64,000 bases of DNA, from assembly GCA_015548865.1 (NCBI GenBank), contig JADMXW010000002.1, forward strand, positions 260,795-324,794, given 5' to 3'. The notes beneath the pieces are model-generated. The model was not told the origin of the DNA, did not search any database, and worked only from the letters and a program-made list of their open reading frames with translations. The position numbers were made by a program, and so were the translations under genes. This stretch comes from Serratia marcescens (GTDB lineage: Bacteria; Pseudomonadota; Gammaproteobacteria; Enterobacterales; Enterobacteriaceae). Positions 17,005-26,417 of this stretch are shown piece after piece; position 1 is the stretch's first letter; each line of letters starts with the position of its first letter.

Positions 17005-18526
17005 TTCTCAGTCATTTACGCGCTCGGACAATCTCGGGGCGTTCAGTGACGCATTACGTCACAGTAATCAACCCGCATTTATTATGCCATTTACCGATGG
17101 TCAGCCGCGCGAAATCACTTTCCAGCAGTTGAATAACATGGCTAATGCCATCGGTCTTGGATTACAGCGTTTTGATTGGCCACAGGGATCTCGCGTCGCG
17201 ATTCTCGCCCGTAATTCGATTGACTATATTGCCAGCCTGCTCGGCATTATGCGCGCCGGATTGGTCGCGGTACCGATCAACTTTCGTTTCCCGGTCGATA
17301 CAATAGAACGCATCCTCACCGACAGTGATAGCCGCCTGCTGTTGGGTGATGAAGATCAGCTCAAACGCGTTGTCAGCGATGTCGCCCGAGTGCCCTTTGG
17401 CGCTGAACTGACCGCGCTGCAACGCGTAGGTCAGTTGAAATGCTTTACACCTGCCCAAGACGATCTGGCATTGATGTTGTACACCTCCGGCTCCACCGGA
17501 ATGCCCAAAGGCGTGCGGCTGACACACGCCAGCCACCGCTGGGTGGTTGAGACCCGACTGGCAGCACAGGAATTAACGGGTGAACGTGTATTGATTGCCG
17601 CACCTTTCTACCATATGAACGCGCTGGCACTGGCTCTGCTGACACTGGCAAGCAAGGTAACCACCGTACTGCTGCCGCAATTTGAAGCACGTCGTTATCT
17701 TGAGGCAATGAACCATTACCGCTGTACCTGGCTGACAGCCGTTCCCCCCATGCTTGCGATGATGTTACAGGAGAAAGACTTGTTGGAAGCCTATGACCTC
17801 TCCTGCGTACGGGTGATCCGTATGGGCTCCGCCCCAGTTAGCAATAGCTTGTATCGGTCATTGCGCCACTGGCTACCACAAGCACGCATCATTAACGCTT
17901 ATGGCACAACGGAAGCCGGACCTGTGGTATTTGCTCAACACCCACAAGGCCTGACAGCGCCGGCGGGTTCACCAGGGTATCCGCATCCCGCAGTCAGTGT
18001 GCGGTTACGTAATGATATAGGGGCACTGGCAGATGAAGGCGTACTGGAAATGAAAAGTCCGGCGCTTATGCAAGGCTATCATCGAAGACCCGATGTGCCC
18101 GAGCCGTTCAGCGCGGATGGCTATTACATTACCGGAGACGTATTCCGTCGTGATGAAAATGGCTTTTTTTGGTTTGTTGGCCGCCATGACGATATGTTCG
18201 TTTGTGGGGGAGAGAACATCTGGCCGGGTGAAGTTGAAAAGCTACTGGAAGGCCACCCTCAAGTACAACAAGCCTGTGTTGTGCCAGTGACGGATGACAT
18301 CAAAGGACAAAAACCGGCTGCGTGGGTGATCCTCAAAGCCGGAGAGTCGGTCGACCCATCGGAATTGAAAAACTGGGTGTTGCAACACGGTCCAGCGTAT
18401 CTGCATCCACGCCATATTTGGCTCACTGACCACTTCCCCCTGGCGGGAACCAACAAGATCGACCGTCGAGCATTACAGACGGCGGCGGAGCAACGCGTAA
18501 ACGGAGGGAACGCGCATGACCTTTAA
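16997..18526 (+). CDS. AMP-forming acyl-CoA ligase/synthetase
   Basis: Adenylate-forming ligase of 509 aa that activates a carboxylic acid to its CoA thioester. Core motifs: LYTSGSTGMPKGV (about 160-172), YGTTEAG, YYITGDVFRRDENGFFWFVGR, GENIWPGEVE, and the catalytic C-terminal Lys in GTNKIDRRAL (about 487). The open frame begins at a TTG (16991), but ATG at 16997, overlapping the VOC stop by 8 nt, is taken. The acid is not identifiable. The domain order resembles the fatty-acid/aromatic-acid ligase branch. Confidence 0.93.
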   Translation: MPDSQSFTRSDNLGAFSDALRHSNQPAFIMPFTDGQPREITFQQLNNMANAIGLGLQRFDWPQGSRVAILARNSIDYIASLLGIMRAGLVAVPINFRFPVDTIERILTDSDSRLLLGDEDQLKRVVSDVARVPFGAELTALQRVGQLKCFTPAQDDLALMLYTSGSTGMPKGVRLTHASHRWVVETRLAAQELTGERVLIAAPFYHMNALALALLTLASKVTTVLLPQFEARRYLEAMNHYRCTWLTAVPPMLAMMLQEKDLLEAYDLSCVRVIRMGSAPVSNSLYRSLRHWLPQARIINAYGTTEAGPVVFAQHPQGLTAPAGSPGYPHPAVSVRLRNDIGALADEGVLEMKSPALMQGYHRRPDVPEPFSADGYYITGDVFRRDENGFFWFVGRHDDMFVCGGENIWPGEVEKLLEGHPQVQQACVVPVTDDIKGQKPAAWVILKAGESVDPSELKNWVLQHGPAYLHPRHIWLTDHFPLAGTNKIDRRALQTAAEQRVNGGNAHDL

Positions 18527-20138
18527 CTGGCATAACCCCTATCTCACACCTCGTACCCCGGTATTTGCACGTAATGTCGTCTCAACTTCACATCCCCTCG
18601 CGGCACAGGCGGGAAACCGTGTTTTAATCGAGGGGGGGAATGCAGTGGATGCGGCGATCGCAGCAGCAGCCACGTTGACGGTGGTAGAACCGGTATCAAA
18701 CGGATTGGGCAGTGACGCTTTCGCACTGGTATGGGCAGATGGAAAATTGCACGGACTGAACGCATCTGGTCCTGCACCAGCAGCCTGGGATGTGAATTAC
18801 TTTCGCCGCCGTTATGGTAACAATGCGCAGGGTCTGGCACAGCGCCCTGAACGCGGTTGGGACGCCGTCACCGTGCCGGGCGCAGTTGCAGGCTGGGAGG
18901 CATTGCACCGCCGTTTTGGCAAACTGCCTTTCTCTCAGTTGCTGAACAGTGCCATTGAGATTGCTGAACGTGGTGTCACTCTGGCGCCCATGGTAGCCCG
19001 TAAATGGCAAGCGGCGGTACCCATTCTTGCACAGCAGCCTGGCTTTGCCGACGCTTTTATGACAAATGGACATGCGCCTCAAACAGGAGAAATATTTCGA
19101 TTCCCCTCTGCCGCTAAAACGCTGCGCATGCTGGCGGATCAGGGGGCAAGGGCATTCTATGAAGGGGAAATTGCTGAAGCCATCGTCGGTTGGTCACAGC
19201 AAACAGGCGGTAGTTTAACATTGCAGGATTTACGGGCCTATCAGCCGGAATGGGTGACACCAATAAGTCAGCAATATCGAGGTCATGAAGTGCATGAAAT
19301 CCCCCCTAACGGCCAGGGTATTGCGGCATTGATCGCATTGGGTATTCTGGAACAATTTGATCTGCAAAGCCTGACGTTGGATGGTGTAGATGTTCAACAT
19401 CTGCAAATAGAAGCAATGAAGCTGGCGTTTGCCGATGTGTACCGCTACGTTGCCGATCCCGCTTCAATGGAGATCACGCCACAACAGATGCTGGATAGCC
19501 CGTATCTCAAACAACGTGCAGCGCAAATTGATCTGACCCGCGCTGCGCTGCCCGTTGCAGGAATACCACGCAGCGGCGGCACTGTATACCTGACGACCGC
19601 TGATGAAAGCGGCATGATGGTGTCATTTATTCAATCCAACTATATGGGGTTTGGTTCTGGTGTGGTGGTGCCGGGGTATGGCATCAGCTTGCAAAATCGA
19701 GGTGCAGGATTTTCCAGTGACCCAAAATCCGCCAATGTGGTGACGCCCGGAAAACGACCTTTCCACACCATTATCCCCGCATTTCTCACCAAGGATGGTC
19801 AGCCACAAATGAGTTTCGGCGTGATGGGTGGTGATATGCAGCCTCAAGGCCATGTGCAGACGGTGGTCAGAATGCTGGATTTTCATCAGCAGCCTCAGGC
19901 GGCCTGCGACGCTCCGCGTTGGAAGGTTAACCGGGATTTTACCCTCGATCTGGAAACCCGCTTTGACTCTGCGGTAGCACAGCAATTACAGGCACGAGGC
20001 CACGTCTTAAAAGCGGTTGACGATCCCTATATGGACTTCGGCGCTGGGCAGTTTATCTGGCGTCTGTCAAATGACCCAAATCACGGCTATGTCGCTGCCA
20101 GCGATAGCCGACGGGACGGTCAGGCACTCGGTTTCTGA
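18516..20138 (+). CDS. gamma-glutamyltransferase-family hydrolase, no signal peptide
   Basis: Ntn-hydrolase precursor of 540 aa. VVSTSHPLAAQAGNRVLIEGGNAVDAAIAAAA is the conserved N-terminal motif. SGGTVYLTTADESG marks the autocleavage site, with Thr near residue 356 as new N-terminal nucleophile. The C-terminal subunit then shows FGSGVVVPGYGISLQNRGAGFS. No signal peptide is visible, unlike periplasmic Ggt, so it probably acts in the cytoplasm like YwrD-type members. The ATG follows GGAGGG and overlaps the ligase stop by 11 nt; it is the last gene of the operon. It may hydrolyse a gamma-glutamyl or other amide bond of the imported compound. Confidence 0.9.
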   Translation: MTFNWHNPYLTPRTPVFARNVVSTSHPLAAQAGNRVLIEGGNAVDAAIAAAATLTVVEPVSNGLGSDAFALVWADGKLHGLNASGPAPAAWDVNYFRRRYGNNAQGLAQRPERGWDAVTVPGAVAGWEALHRRFGKLPFSQLLNSAIEIAERGVTLAPMVARKWQAAVPILAQQPGFADAFMTNGHAPQTGEIFRFPSAAKTLRMLADQGARAFYEGEIAEAIVGWSQQTGGSLTLQDLRAYQPEWVTPISQQYRGHEVHEIPPNGQGIAALIALGILEQFDLQSLTLDGVDVQHLQIEAMKLAFADVYRYVADPASMEITPQQMLDSPYLKQRAAQIDLTRAALPVAGIPRSGGTVYLTTADESGMMVSFIQSNYMGFGSGVVVPGYGISLQNRGAGFSSDPKSANVVTPGKRPFHTIIPAFLTKDGQPQMSFGVMGGDMQPQGHVQTVVRMLDFHQQPQAACDAPRWKVNRDFTLDLETRFDSAVAQQLQARGHVLKAVDDPYMDFGAGQFIWRLSNDPNHGYVAASDSRRDGQALGF

Positions 20139-20174
20139 CATCAATCGCCACTCAGGGAATATTCCACGCATATC

Positions 20175-20200
20175 ATGCCCTTCTCTTTTGATAAGGGCAT
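20175..20200. terminator. hairpin between convergent GGT-family and racemase genes
   Basis: ATGCCCTT and AAGGGCAT form a perfect 8-bp stem with a 10-nt loop in the 172-bp convergent gap. No U-run follows on either strand, so its activity as an intrinsic terminator is uncertain. Nothing else is seen in this gap. Confidence 0.4.
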
Positions 20201-20310
20201 TCAGTACGGCGTATAAAATCAACAATAAACTGCGCCAGACACTGACCTTGGCGTAGTAGATGAAAGCACAGAACATGTCGTAAGGAATTAAGAGCCGATC
20301 CCGATAGTGC

Positions 20311-21027
20311 TCATTGGAAAGGTACATCTCGTTGCGCCAACCATAACTGGGCGCACTGTTTTGCCAGCGCCTCTGTGGGGTCAATCGATACCGTAAGCAA
20401 CGGGGATGCCAGAGACGACAACGCTACCGGCACCTCCGTACAGGCCAGAACCAATTTCTCCGCGCCACGATCTAGCAAAGCCTGCGCTTGCAGGCTCAGC
20501 AGTTCGCCACCGGTACGTAACTCACCACGCTTCACTGCGTAACACCCCGGCACAAACCAGTGCTGAAGTTCCTCTGCAGTCGGTAACACGCTGTCGACAC
20601 CGATAGCCGCAAATCGCTGTTGGAACCAACCAGCCTCAAGCGTTGCCTGGGTTGCAATGATGCCAATACATGCGGGTGTCGTGTTTAAAGCACTGAGCGT
20701 TGCATCGGCAATATGCAATAGTGGCGCATGACTACTGCGAGCCAATTCCTCATACCAGTGATGCGCGGTATTACAGGCAATCACGATATGACTGACGCCC
20801 AGTTGATTGAGTTGCTTCACACCGTGCAATAGCTGTGGCAACGGTGATGGCCCTTGTCCAGCTAGCGCAAGTTGGCGATCGGCTACCTGCGGTACATTCC
20901 ACGCCACATGTGGAATCTGCTGCTGATCGCTGTCGGCTGGGGTTGCCAGCAGCAATTTATGCATCAGATCCAACGTTGCCAGCGGGCCCATCCCCCCAAG
21001 AATACCCAGTAAAAAAGGCCTGCTCAT
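20311..21027 (-). CDS. aspartate/glutamate-type (PLP-independent) amino acid racemase
   Basis: Racemase-family protein of 238 aa starting [21 protein letters not shown]. The two catalytic cysteines are in [14 protein letters not shown] and [12 protein letters not shown], as in aspartate and broad-specificity racemases. Its start overlaps the stop of the upstream CuyA/DcyD-type lyase gene by 4 nt (ATGA), so the two enzymes are made together. A natural reading is that it interconverts D- and L-forms of the lyase substrate (cysteate, cysteine or a relative). That role is inference. Confidence 0.88.
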   Translation of the reverse strand: MSRPFLLGILGGMGPLATLDLMHKLLLATPADSDQQQIPHVAWNVPQVADRQLALAGQGPSPLPQLLHGVKQLNQLGVSHIVIACNTAHHWYEELARSSHAPLLHIADATLSALNTTPACIGIIATQATLEAGWFQQRFAAIGVDSVLPTAEELQHWFVPGCYAVKRGELRTGGELLSLQAQALLDRGAEKLVLACTEVPVALSSLASPLLTVSIDPTEALAKQCAQLWLAQRDVPFQ

Positions 21028-22037
21028 GACGACAATGAATCCGCTATCACTTGACGATAGCCAAATAATCCGGCCGAACCGCCAGTGTGAATAAAGACCA
21101 CATTCTCGCCCTTACGGAAATGGCCTTTACGGATCAAGTCGATCAATCCCGCCATACCTTTACCGGAGTAGACAGGATCAAGGAGGATACCTTCATGTTG
21201 CGCCAGTAGCTGCAGCGCCTCCAGCATACTTGCTGTAGGTAAACCATACCCATCACCAACATAATCGCTATTCGCCACTACTGACTCCCGAGGCAGTTCG
21301 CCGGGTACACCGAGCAATTCACGGGTCTGTTGTGCCAATCGCCAGACGTTCTGCTCCTGCTTGTCACGCTGCGCACGCACGCTAATGCCCAGCAGAGGAA
21401 TACCGCTATGGGTGGCACTTAACCCTGCGATCAGACCCGCCTGTGTACCCGCACTGCCCGTGGCATGGATAATATGATCGATACGAAGTCGTTGCTGGCT
21501 GGATTGCCAGAGCAGTTCTTCTGCACAGGCAACATAGCCCAGAGCACCGATAGCATTTGAGCCGCCTCCCGGAATCACATAAGGGGTATGGCCTTGGGCA
21601 CGTAGGGTTTCCGCATGATGTTCCATCGCCTGTTGCATATCCGTACCGCCAGGCAAATGCGCAATAATTTTGCCACCGAGCAAGCCATCAAGCAGAACGT
21701 TACCCGATTGCTGGTATTCCTCCCCCAATGTAGTAACGCGTTGTTCCAGAAAAATATGGGTTTCTAGCCCAAGCTTTGCGGCGGCTGCCACAGTCTGTCG
21801 CACATGATTAGACTGCGTTGCCCCTTGGGTGATAATAATATCTGCTTGTTTGGACTGAGCATCACCCAGTAAAAACTCTAGTTTACGCGTTTTATTGCCT
21901 CCAGTGGCAAGACCGGTGCAATCATCACGTTTGATCCAAATATTTGGGCCATCCAGTAAACGAGAAAGTTGACTCAGCGGCTCCAACGGGGTAGGAAAAT
22001 GGCCGAAGGTTAGACGAGGAAAACGCGCCAGATGCAT
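21024..22037 (-). CDS. PLP-dependent lyase, CuyA (L-cysteate sulfo-lyase) / DcyD (D-cysteine desulfhydrase) family
   Basis: PLP enzyme of 337 aa of the ACC deaminase/D-cysteine desulfhydrase fold. The PLP Lys is in [12 protein letters not shown], and [22 protein letters not shown] and HTGGSAGLF are conserved. [20 protein letters not shown] and the PGGTDM segment resemble, from memory, CuyA more than E. coli DcyD (which has KRDDVTPMAMGGNKLRK). If so, it splits L-cysteate to pyruvate, ammonia and sulfite. Neighbouring sulfonate-type importers agree. The frame opens at 22055, but ATG at 22037 follows CAGGAG by 5 nt and gives MHLARFPRL, the usual family start. Confidence 0.85.
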   Translation of the reverse strand: MHLARFPRLTFGHFPTPLEPLSQLSRLLDGPNIWIKRDDCTGLATGGNKTRKLEFLLGDAQSKQADIIITQGATQSNHVRQTVAAAAKLGLETHIFLEQRVTTLGEEYQQSGNVLLDGLLGGKIIAHLPGGTDMQQAMEHHAETLRAQGHTPYVIPGGGSNAIGALGYVACAEELLWQSSQQRLRIDHIIHATGSAGTQAGLIAGLSATHSGIPLLGISVRAQRDKQEQNVWRLAQQTRELLGVPGELPRESVVANSDYVGDGYGLPTASMLEALQLLAQHEGILLDPVYSGKGMAGLIDLIRKGHFRKGENVVFIHTGGSAGLFGYRQVIADSLSS

Positions 22038-22465
22038 ATTAACTCCTGTAAACAAATGCCCGACCAGACGTATTTGGAATCATTGGCAACGTCTTATGTC
22101 TTTGGGCTGAATAAATAGACCATCCATAATAGGGGGGGACTTCTTCACTGCTTACGATATTTTCTGCATAACGTTATCTGTAAAAATGGAATATAGACAA
22201 AGGGACTTTATTTACTTTTATTTTTAAGTCATGAAGAGGATTGCAGGGTAACAAGTGATACCAGGCACAGATAATAATGAAAATTTTTTCACCACATAAC
22301 TTATATTGAAATGTTATTTAACAGCCGCCATCGACTCCTTATGCTGAGAAAGCAATAATTCTTAACGTGAGACAGATAAGGAATAAATACCCCTTATCTG
22401 CAATATCACTTATTTCCCGTTAGGTTATTTTCCTTGTTTCAGTGTAATCCTTAAAATGGCGGCCA
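22038..22465. promoter_or_regulatory. divergent control region of lyase/racemase and third importer
   Basis: 428 bp without a gene, AT-rich, between the minus-strand lyase operon and the plus-strand importer operon. It should contain both promoters. No copy of the GTGAGATGCYCACAG motif of the 11-kb control region was found, only a partial GTGAGACAG match near 22370. The two halves of the island may thus have different regulators. No local regulator gene is present. Confidence 0.45.
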
Positions 22466-23488
22466 ATGATGAAAAATATAAACGTTAAAATCAAACCTCT
22501 TACCTATGCCAGCCTGTTGTTGGCTTCACTCTCACTTCCCTTTAGCGTTAACGCGGAAGGTCAGTTACGTATTGCACAGCAATTTGGCGTTGTGTACTTG
22601 TTGTTGAATATCGCCCAGGACCAACATTTAATCGAAAAACACGGTAAGACCGACGGGATAGATATCAAGGTCGATTACCTGCAGTTATCCGGGGGAGCCG
22701 CAGTGAATGAAGCTCTGCTCTCGGGTTCGGTAGATATTGCCGGAGCCGGTATTGGCCCACTGTTTACGCTGTGGGATCGCACCAAAGATCGGCAAAATGT
22801 CCGGGCAGTGGTCGCCACCGGACAGTTTCCTTACTATTTGATTAGCACTAATCCCAACGTAAAAAGTATTGCTGATTTTAGCGACAAAGATCGTATCGCA
22901 GTACCTGCCGTCGGCGTGTCATTGCAGTCGCGTTTCTTACAGCAAGCATCCGCACAGCTTTGGGGGGATAAAGCGTATAACCGCCTCGATAAACTGCAGG
23001 TAGCGCTGCCACATCCCGATGCCACTGCAGCCATCATCAGCAATGGTACTGAAATTACAGCCCATTTCAGTAATTCACCGTTTCAAGAGCAAGCCTTGGC
23101 TAACAACCCCAACGCCCACATCGTACTCAATTCCTATACCGTCGCGGGGGGGCCAAACACACCGGTAGTACTCTATACCACAGAAAAATTCCGTAACGAG
23201 AATCCACGAACCTATCGCGCTTTTGTCAATGCTATTGCCGAAGCTGCGCAATTTACGGCGCAACATCCAGAAGAGGCCGCCGATGCCTTTATTCGGGTGA
23301 ATAATTCAAAGATCGACCGCAAACTGTTACTGCAAATTCTGCAGAGTCCGGAGGTGAAATTCACCGTCACACCGCAAAATACACTGGCGCTTGGACAGTT
23401 TATGTATCGTGTTGGAGCCATCAAACATAATCCAGAATCCATTAAAGATTATTTCTTTGACGATCCCCATGTGGCTTCCGGTAACTAA
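22466..23488 (+). CDS. periplasmic substrate-binding protein (third importer)
   Basis: Binding protein of 340 aa with a signal peptide ending LPFSVNA before EGQLRIAQQFG. The family marks are LSGGAAVNEALLSGSVDIAGAGIGPLFTLWDR and FSDKDRIAVPAVGVSLQSRFLQQA, of the SsuA/TauA/NrtA type. It is first of a three-gene importer set followed by an Ldh2-family dehydrogenase. Divergence from the CuyA-like lyase suggests it may bring in that enzyme's substrate or a precursor. Confidence 0.92.
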   Translation: MMKNINVKIKPLTYASLLLASLSLPFSVNAEGQLRIAQQFGVVYLLLNIAQDQHLIEKHGKTDGIDIKVDYLQLSGGAAVNEALLSGSVDIAGAGIGPLFTLWDRTKDRQNVRAVVATGQFPYYLISTNPNVKSIADFSDKDRIAVPAVGVSLQSRFLQQASAQLWGDKAYNRLDKLQVALPHPDATAAIISNGTEITAHFSNSPFQEQALANNPNAHIVLNSYTVAGGPNTPVVLYTTEKFRNENPRTYRAFVNAIAEAAQFTAQHPEEAADAFIRVNNSKIDRKLLLQILQSPEVKFTVTPQNTLALGQFMYRVGAIKHNPESIKDYFFDDPHVASGN

Positions 23489-23536
23489 GTTATTACCCGC
23501 TTGATCAAGCAAAAGACCAGAGTTGAGGGGATGTTT

Positions 23537-24385
23537 ATGCGTTTTCAGCCATCAGACACATCTGCGCCGCTATTACAGGTGAAAGCACTGAGTCTGGAAT
23601 ATACCACTCGTGAACGCCGCGTACGCGCTACACACAACGTGAGTTTCGATGTTTTTTCTGCCGATCGCTTCGTCCTGCTGGGTCCATCAGGGTGCGGTAA
23701 ATCGAGCTTGTTGAAAGCTATCGGCGGTTTTTTATCGCCGATCAGCGGTGAAATCCTCTTGGACACGCAAAAGATTACACACCCCGGCCCCGACCGAATG
23801 ATGGTATTTCAGGAGTTTGACCAGTTACCACCGTGGAAAACGGTGTTGGAGAATGTGCAGTTTCCACTCAGAGTTACAGGCAAGCTCTCTGCCAGTGAAG
23901 CGCGCGAACAGTCGCTGCATTATCTGGAAAAAGTCGGATTAGCAGATTTTGCCGATGCCTGGCCACATACTCTCTCTGGGGGTATGAAAGCACGGGTCGC
24001 CATCGCACGCGCTCTCGCCATGAAACCCAAAGTGCTCCTGATGGATGAACCCTTCGCCGCATTGGACGCGCTGACACGGCGCAAAATGCAGGAAGAACTG
24101 CTTGAACTGTGGGATGAGGTGCGTTTTACCCTGCTGTTCGTTACCCATTCGATTGAAGAAGCGCTGTTAGTAGGCAACCGTATTTTACTGCTTTCCCCAC
24201 ATCCTGGTCGTGTACGCGCAGAACTCAATAGCCATCAATTTGACCGAAACGAAGAAGGCGGAGAGGCGTTTCAGGCCGCGGCAAGACGCATTCACGAAAT
24301 GCTATTTCCCCCGACAAGCGCTCCCCCTTCTACGCTCATCCACCAGTTACAAAGTGAAAGCACTCCCCTCTCCTCACTCAGTTGA
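23537..24385 (+). CDS. ABC transporter ATPase, SsuB/TauB type (third importer)
   Basis: ATPase of about 282 aa. Walker A GPSGCGKSS is at 49-57. The signature LSGGMKARVAIARAL, Walker B VLLMDEPFAALD and the switch His in FVTHSIEEA follow. The frame opens at a TTG (23501) with ATGs at 23531 and 23537; the latter is 6 nt after GAGGGG and is chosen. The C-terminal 50 residues are a low-complexity Ser/Pro-containing extension not usual for the family. Confidence 0.92.
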   Translation: MRFQPSDTSAPLLQVKALSLEYTTRERRVRATHNVSFDVFSADRFVLLGPSGCGKSSLLKAIGGFLSPISGEILLDTQKITHPGPDRMMVFQEFDQLPPWKTVLENVQFPLRVTGKLSASEAREQSLHYLEKVGLADFADAWPHTLSGGMKARVAIARALAMKPKVLLMDEPFAALDALTRRKMQEELLELWDEVRFTLLFVTHSIEEALLVGNRILLLSPHPGRVRAELNSHQFDRNEEGGEAFQAAARRIHEMLFPPTSAPPSTLIHQLQSESTPLSSLS

Positions 24386-24398
24386 TAAGGTTTTCGTT

Positions 24399-25265
24399 AT
24401 GGCCTCTTTTCCCCCGGTGCGACCAGAATATCAACAAGAACTGGTGCCATTAGAAGATGTGCAATTAGAACATCCGCTCTCCTTGACACAACGTTTGTGG
24501 AATTTTACGCCACTGCGCAAAACGCTATTGATCATCGTGCTAGCACTGCTGTGGGAATCAGGCGCTCGCTGGCAAAATAATGACCTGATGCTACCCGGTA
24601 TTATTCAAATCGCACGCGCTTTTATTGATGATATGTACAGTGGGGAGCTTCCGGCAAAAATAGCCATCTCACTGGCAACCTTAGTGAAGGGTTATTTAGT
24701 CGGCTCCCTATTGGCACTGGTGCTCAGCGCACTCGCCATATCTACCCGATTGGGACAAGACCTGCTTTCTACCCTAACGGCCATGTTGAACCCGTTGCCA
24801 GCTATTGCGCTGCTGCCGTTAGCGCTACTGTGGTTCGGTCTGGGTACCAACAGCCTTATTTTCGTGCTGATCCACTCGGTGTTATGGCCTATGGCACTGA
24901 ATACCTGGTCAGGCTTTCTTGGGGTCAGCGATACGCTGCGCATGACGGGACGCAACTATGGCCTAAGTGGATTGCGCTACGTTTGGTACATTCTGGTGCC
25001 TGCTGCACTGCCCTCGATTCTCGCCGGATTGAAAATTGGCTGGGCATTTTCCTGGAGAACATTGATTGCCGCCGAACTGGTGTTTGGTGCTTCCAGTGGC
25101 CAAGGGGGTCTGGGGTGGTATATCTTCCAGAATCGCAACGAACTTTATACCGATCGGGTGTTTGCCGGACTGGCATCCGTTATCCTGATTGGCCTGTTGG
25201 TGGAAACACTGGTGTTCTCCACCATTGAACGCCTCACCATTAAACGCTGGGGCATGCAACGCTAG
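24399..25265 (+). CDS. ABC transporter permease, SsuC/TauC type (third importer)
   Basis: Permease of 288 aa. The hydrophilic N-terminal 45 residues precede about six membrane helices. The EAA loop reads GRNYGLSGLRYVWYILVPAALPSILAGLKIGWAFSWRT. The longer open frame from 24210 overlaps the ATPase gene and adds 63 residues that look like out-of-frame ATPase sequence. ATG at 24399, 13 nt after the ATPase stop and preceded by AAGG, is the real start. Confidence 0.92.
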   Translation: MASFPPVRPEYQQELVPLEDVQLEHPLSLTQRLWNFTPLRKTLLIIVLALLWESGARWQNNDLMLPGIIQIARAFIDDMYSGELPAKIAISLATLVKGYLVGSLLALVLSALAISTRLGQDLLSTLTAMLNPLPAIALLPLALLWFGLGTNSLIFVLIHSVLWPMALNTWSGFLGVSDTLRMTGRNYGLSGLRYVWYILVPAALPSILAGLKIGWAFSWRTLIAAELVFGASSGQGGLGWYIFQNRNELYTDRVFAGLASVILIGLLVETLVFSTIERLTIKRWGMQR

Positions 25266-25317
25266 CCCGACGTTCATCTGCGTCTGGGCCTGTTTTATTA
25301 CTGTCTAAGGTCAAATT

Positions 25318-26358
25318 ATGCCTGTTCTTAGCCATACCTTCTTACGTGATTACCTTGCTCAACATCTGCAACGTGTCAACGTCACCCAGGAAATCGCTGC
25401 CGTAGTAGCCAATAATCTCGTCGATGCCTCACTTAAGGGCCACGATTCACACGGTGTAACCCTACTGCCTCGCTATATTGAAGCGATACGCGTTGGTGAG
25501 CTCGATCCTACTGCGCCGTTGGAGCTGACTCGCGACGAAGGTGCATTACTGTCGTTTCACGGCAATCGTGGATTCGGGCAGGTACAAGGGCGCAATGCCA
25601 TGATACACGGCATTGAACGCGCCAGACGTTTCGGCGTCTCAGTTGTAGGGCTGGCTCAGTCGCACCATCTGGGGAGAATTGGAGCCTTTGCCGAGCAGAT
25701 AGCAGATGCCGGATTAATCTCAATCCACTTTGCTAATGTTGCTTCACGCCCGGTGGTATTACCCTTCAACGGCTTGTCACCGCGCTTCGGCACTAACCCG
25801 TTTTGCGTCGGTATTCCCGTTGCCGATCAACCGCCGCTGATCCTCGATTTTGCTACCAGTATGATCGCCGGAAATAAAGCGCGTATCGCCTGGAATGAAG
25901 GCCGCAGCATCCCTCCGGGCTGTGCAGTCGACAACGAAGGTAACTCAACGGAAGATCCACGTTGGTTGGTGCAGGAACCGTTCGGTGCATTGCTGGCTTT
26001 CGGCGGCCATAAAGGTTCTGGTTTGGCACTGGTCTGTAGCCTGCTTGGTGCGGCATTGACCGGTGGTGAAAGCGAACGCCTGAAAAAAACCAAAGGTGCC
26101 GGAGTGGTAAACAGCATGCTGTCTCTGATTATCAATCCCGACCTATTGGGCGCGGGGCCCGAATGGCAACAGGAATTGATTGCCCAATTGCAGTGGACGC
26201 GGGAAGGCCATGGTGACCGTGACGTGCTACTACCGGGCGATGCGGAACGACGCCAGCAGCAACATCGGCTGGCACAGGGAATTGAAGTCGACGAGGTCAG
26301 TTGGCAACAATTCCAAATGCTGGAGAATGCCGATACCCCAGAGATTTCGCACTTCTAA
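25318..26358 (+). CDS. Ldh2-family (malate/L-lactate/sulfolactate) NAD(P)-dependent oxidoreductase
   Basis: Oxidoreductase of 346 aa of the Ldh2/MDH2 family, which includes malate, ureidoglycolate, delta1-piperideine and sulfolactate (ComC/SlcC) dehydrogenases. Family marks are LKGHDSHGVTLLPRYIEAI, GLAQSHHLGRIGAFAEQIA (catalytic His region), SPRFGTNPFCVGIP and FGGHKGSGLALVCSLLG. It is 52 nt after the third importer and ends in a terminator. In this context an oxidation or reduction of a 2-hydroxy or 2-imino acid such as sulfolactate is possible but unproven. Confidence 0.88.
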   Translation: MPVLSHTFLRDYLAQHLQRVNVTQEIAAVVANNLVDASLKGHDSHGVTLLPRYIEAIRVGELDPTAPLELTRDEGALLSFHGNRGFGQVQGRNAMIHGIERARRFGVSVVGLAQSHHLGRIGAFAEQIADAGLISIHFANVASRPVVLPFNGLSPRFGTNPFCVGIPVADQPPLILDFATSMIAGNKARIAWNEGRSIPPGCAVDNEGNSTEDPRWLVQEPFGALLAFGGHKGSGLALVCSLLGAALTGGESERLKKTKGAGVVNSMLSLIINPDLLGAGPEWQQELIAQLQWTREGHGDRDVLLPGDAERRQQQHRLAQGIEVDEVSWQQFQMLENADTPEISHF

Positions 26359-26386
26359 TTGCTTATCGCCAAGAGGCCTGAGCGAT

Positions 26387-26417
26387 ACCGCATGCGCGGG
26401 CTTCCTTGCGGTTTTTT
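26387..26417 (+). terminator. intrinsic terminator after third importer operon
   Basis: ACCGCA and TGCGGT pair around a 14-nt GC-rich loop and are followed directly by TTTTTT. It stands 28 nt after the dehydrogenase stop. Confidence 0.7.

Noticed and set aside
24210..24398. N-terminal extension of 63 residues on the third importer's permease
   Set aside because: It overlaps the ATPase gene in another frame and adds a non-hydrophobic, atypical sequence. ATG at 24399 has a ribosome binding site and correct family length.
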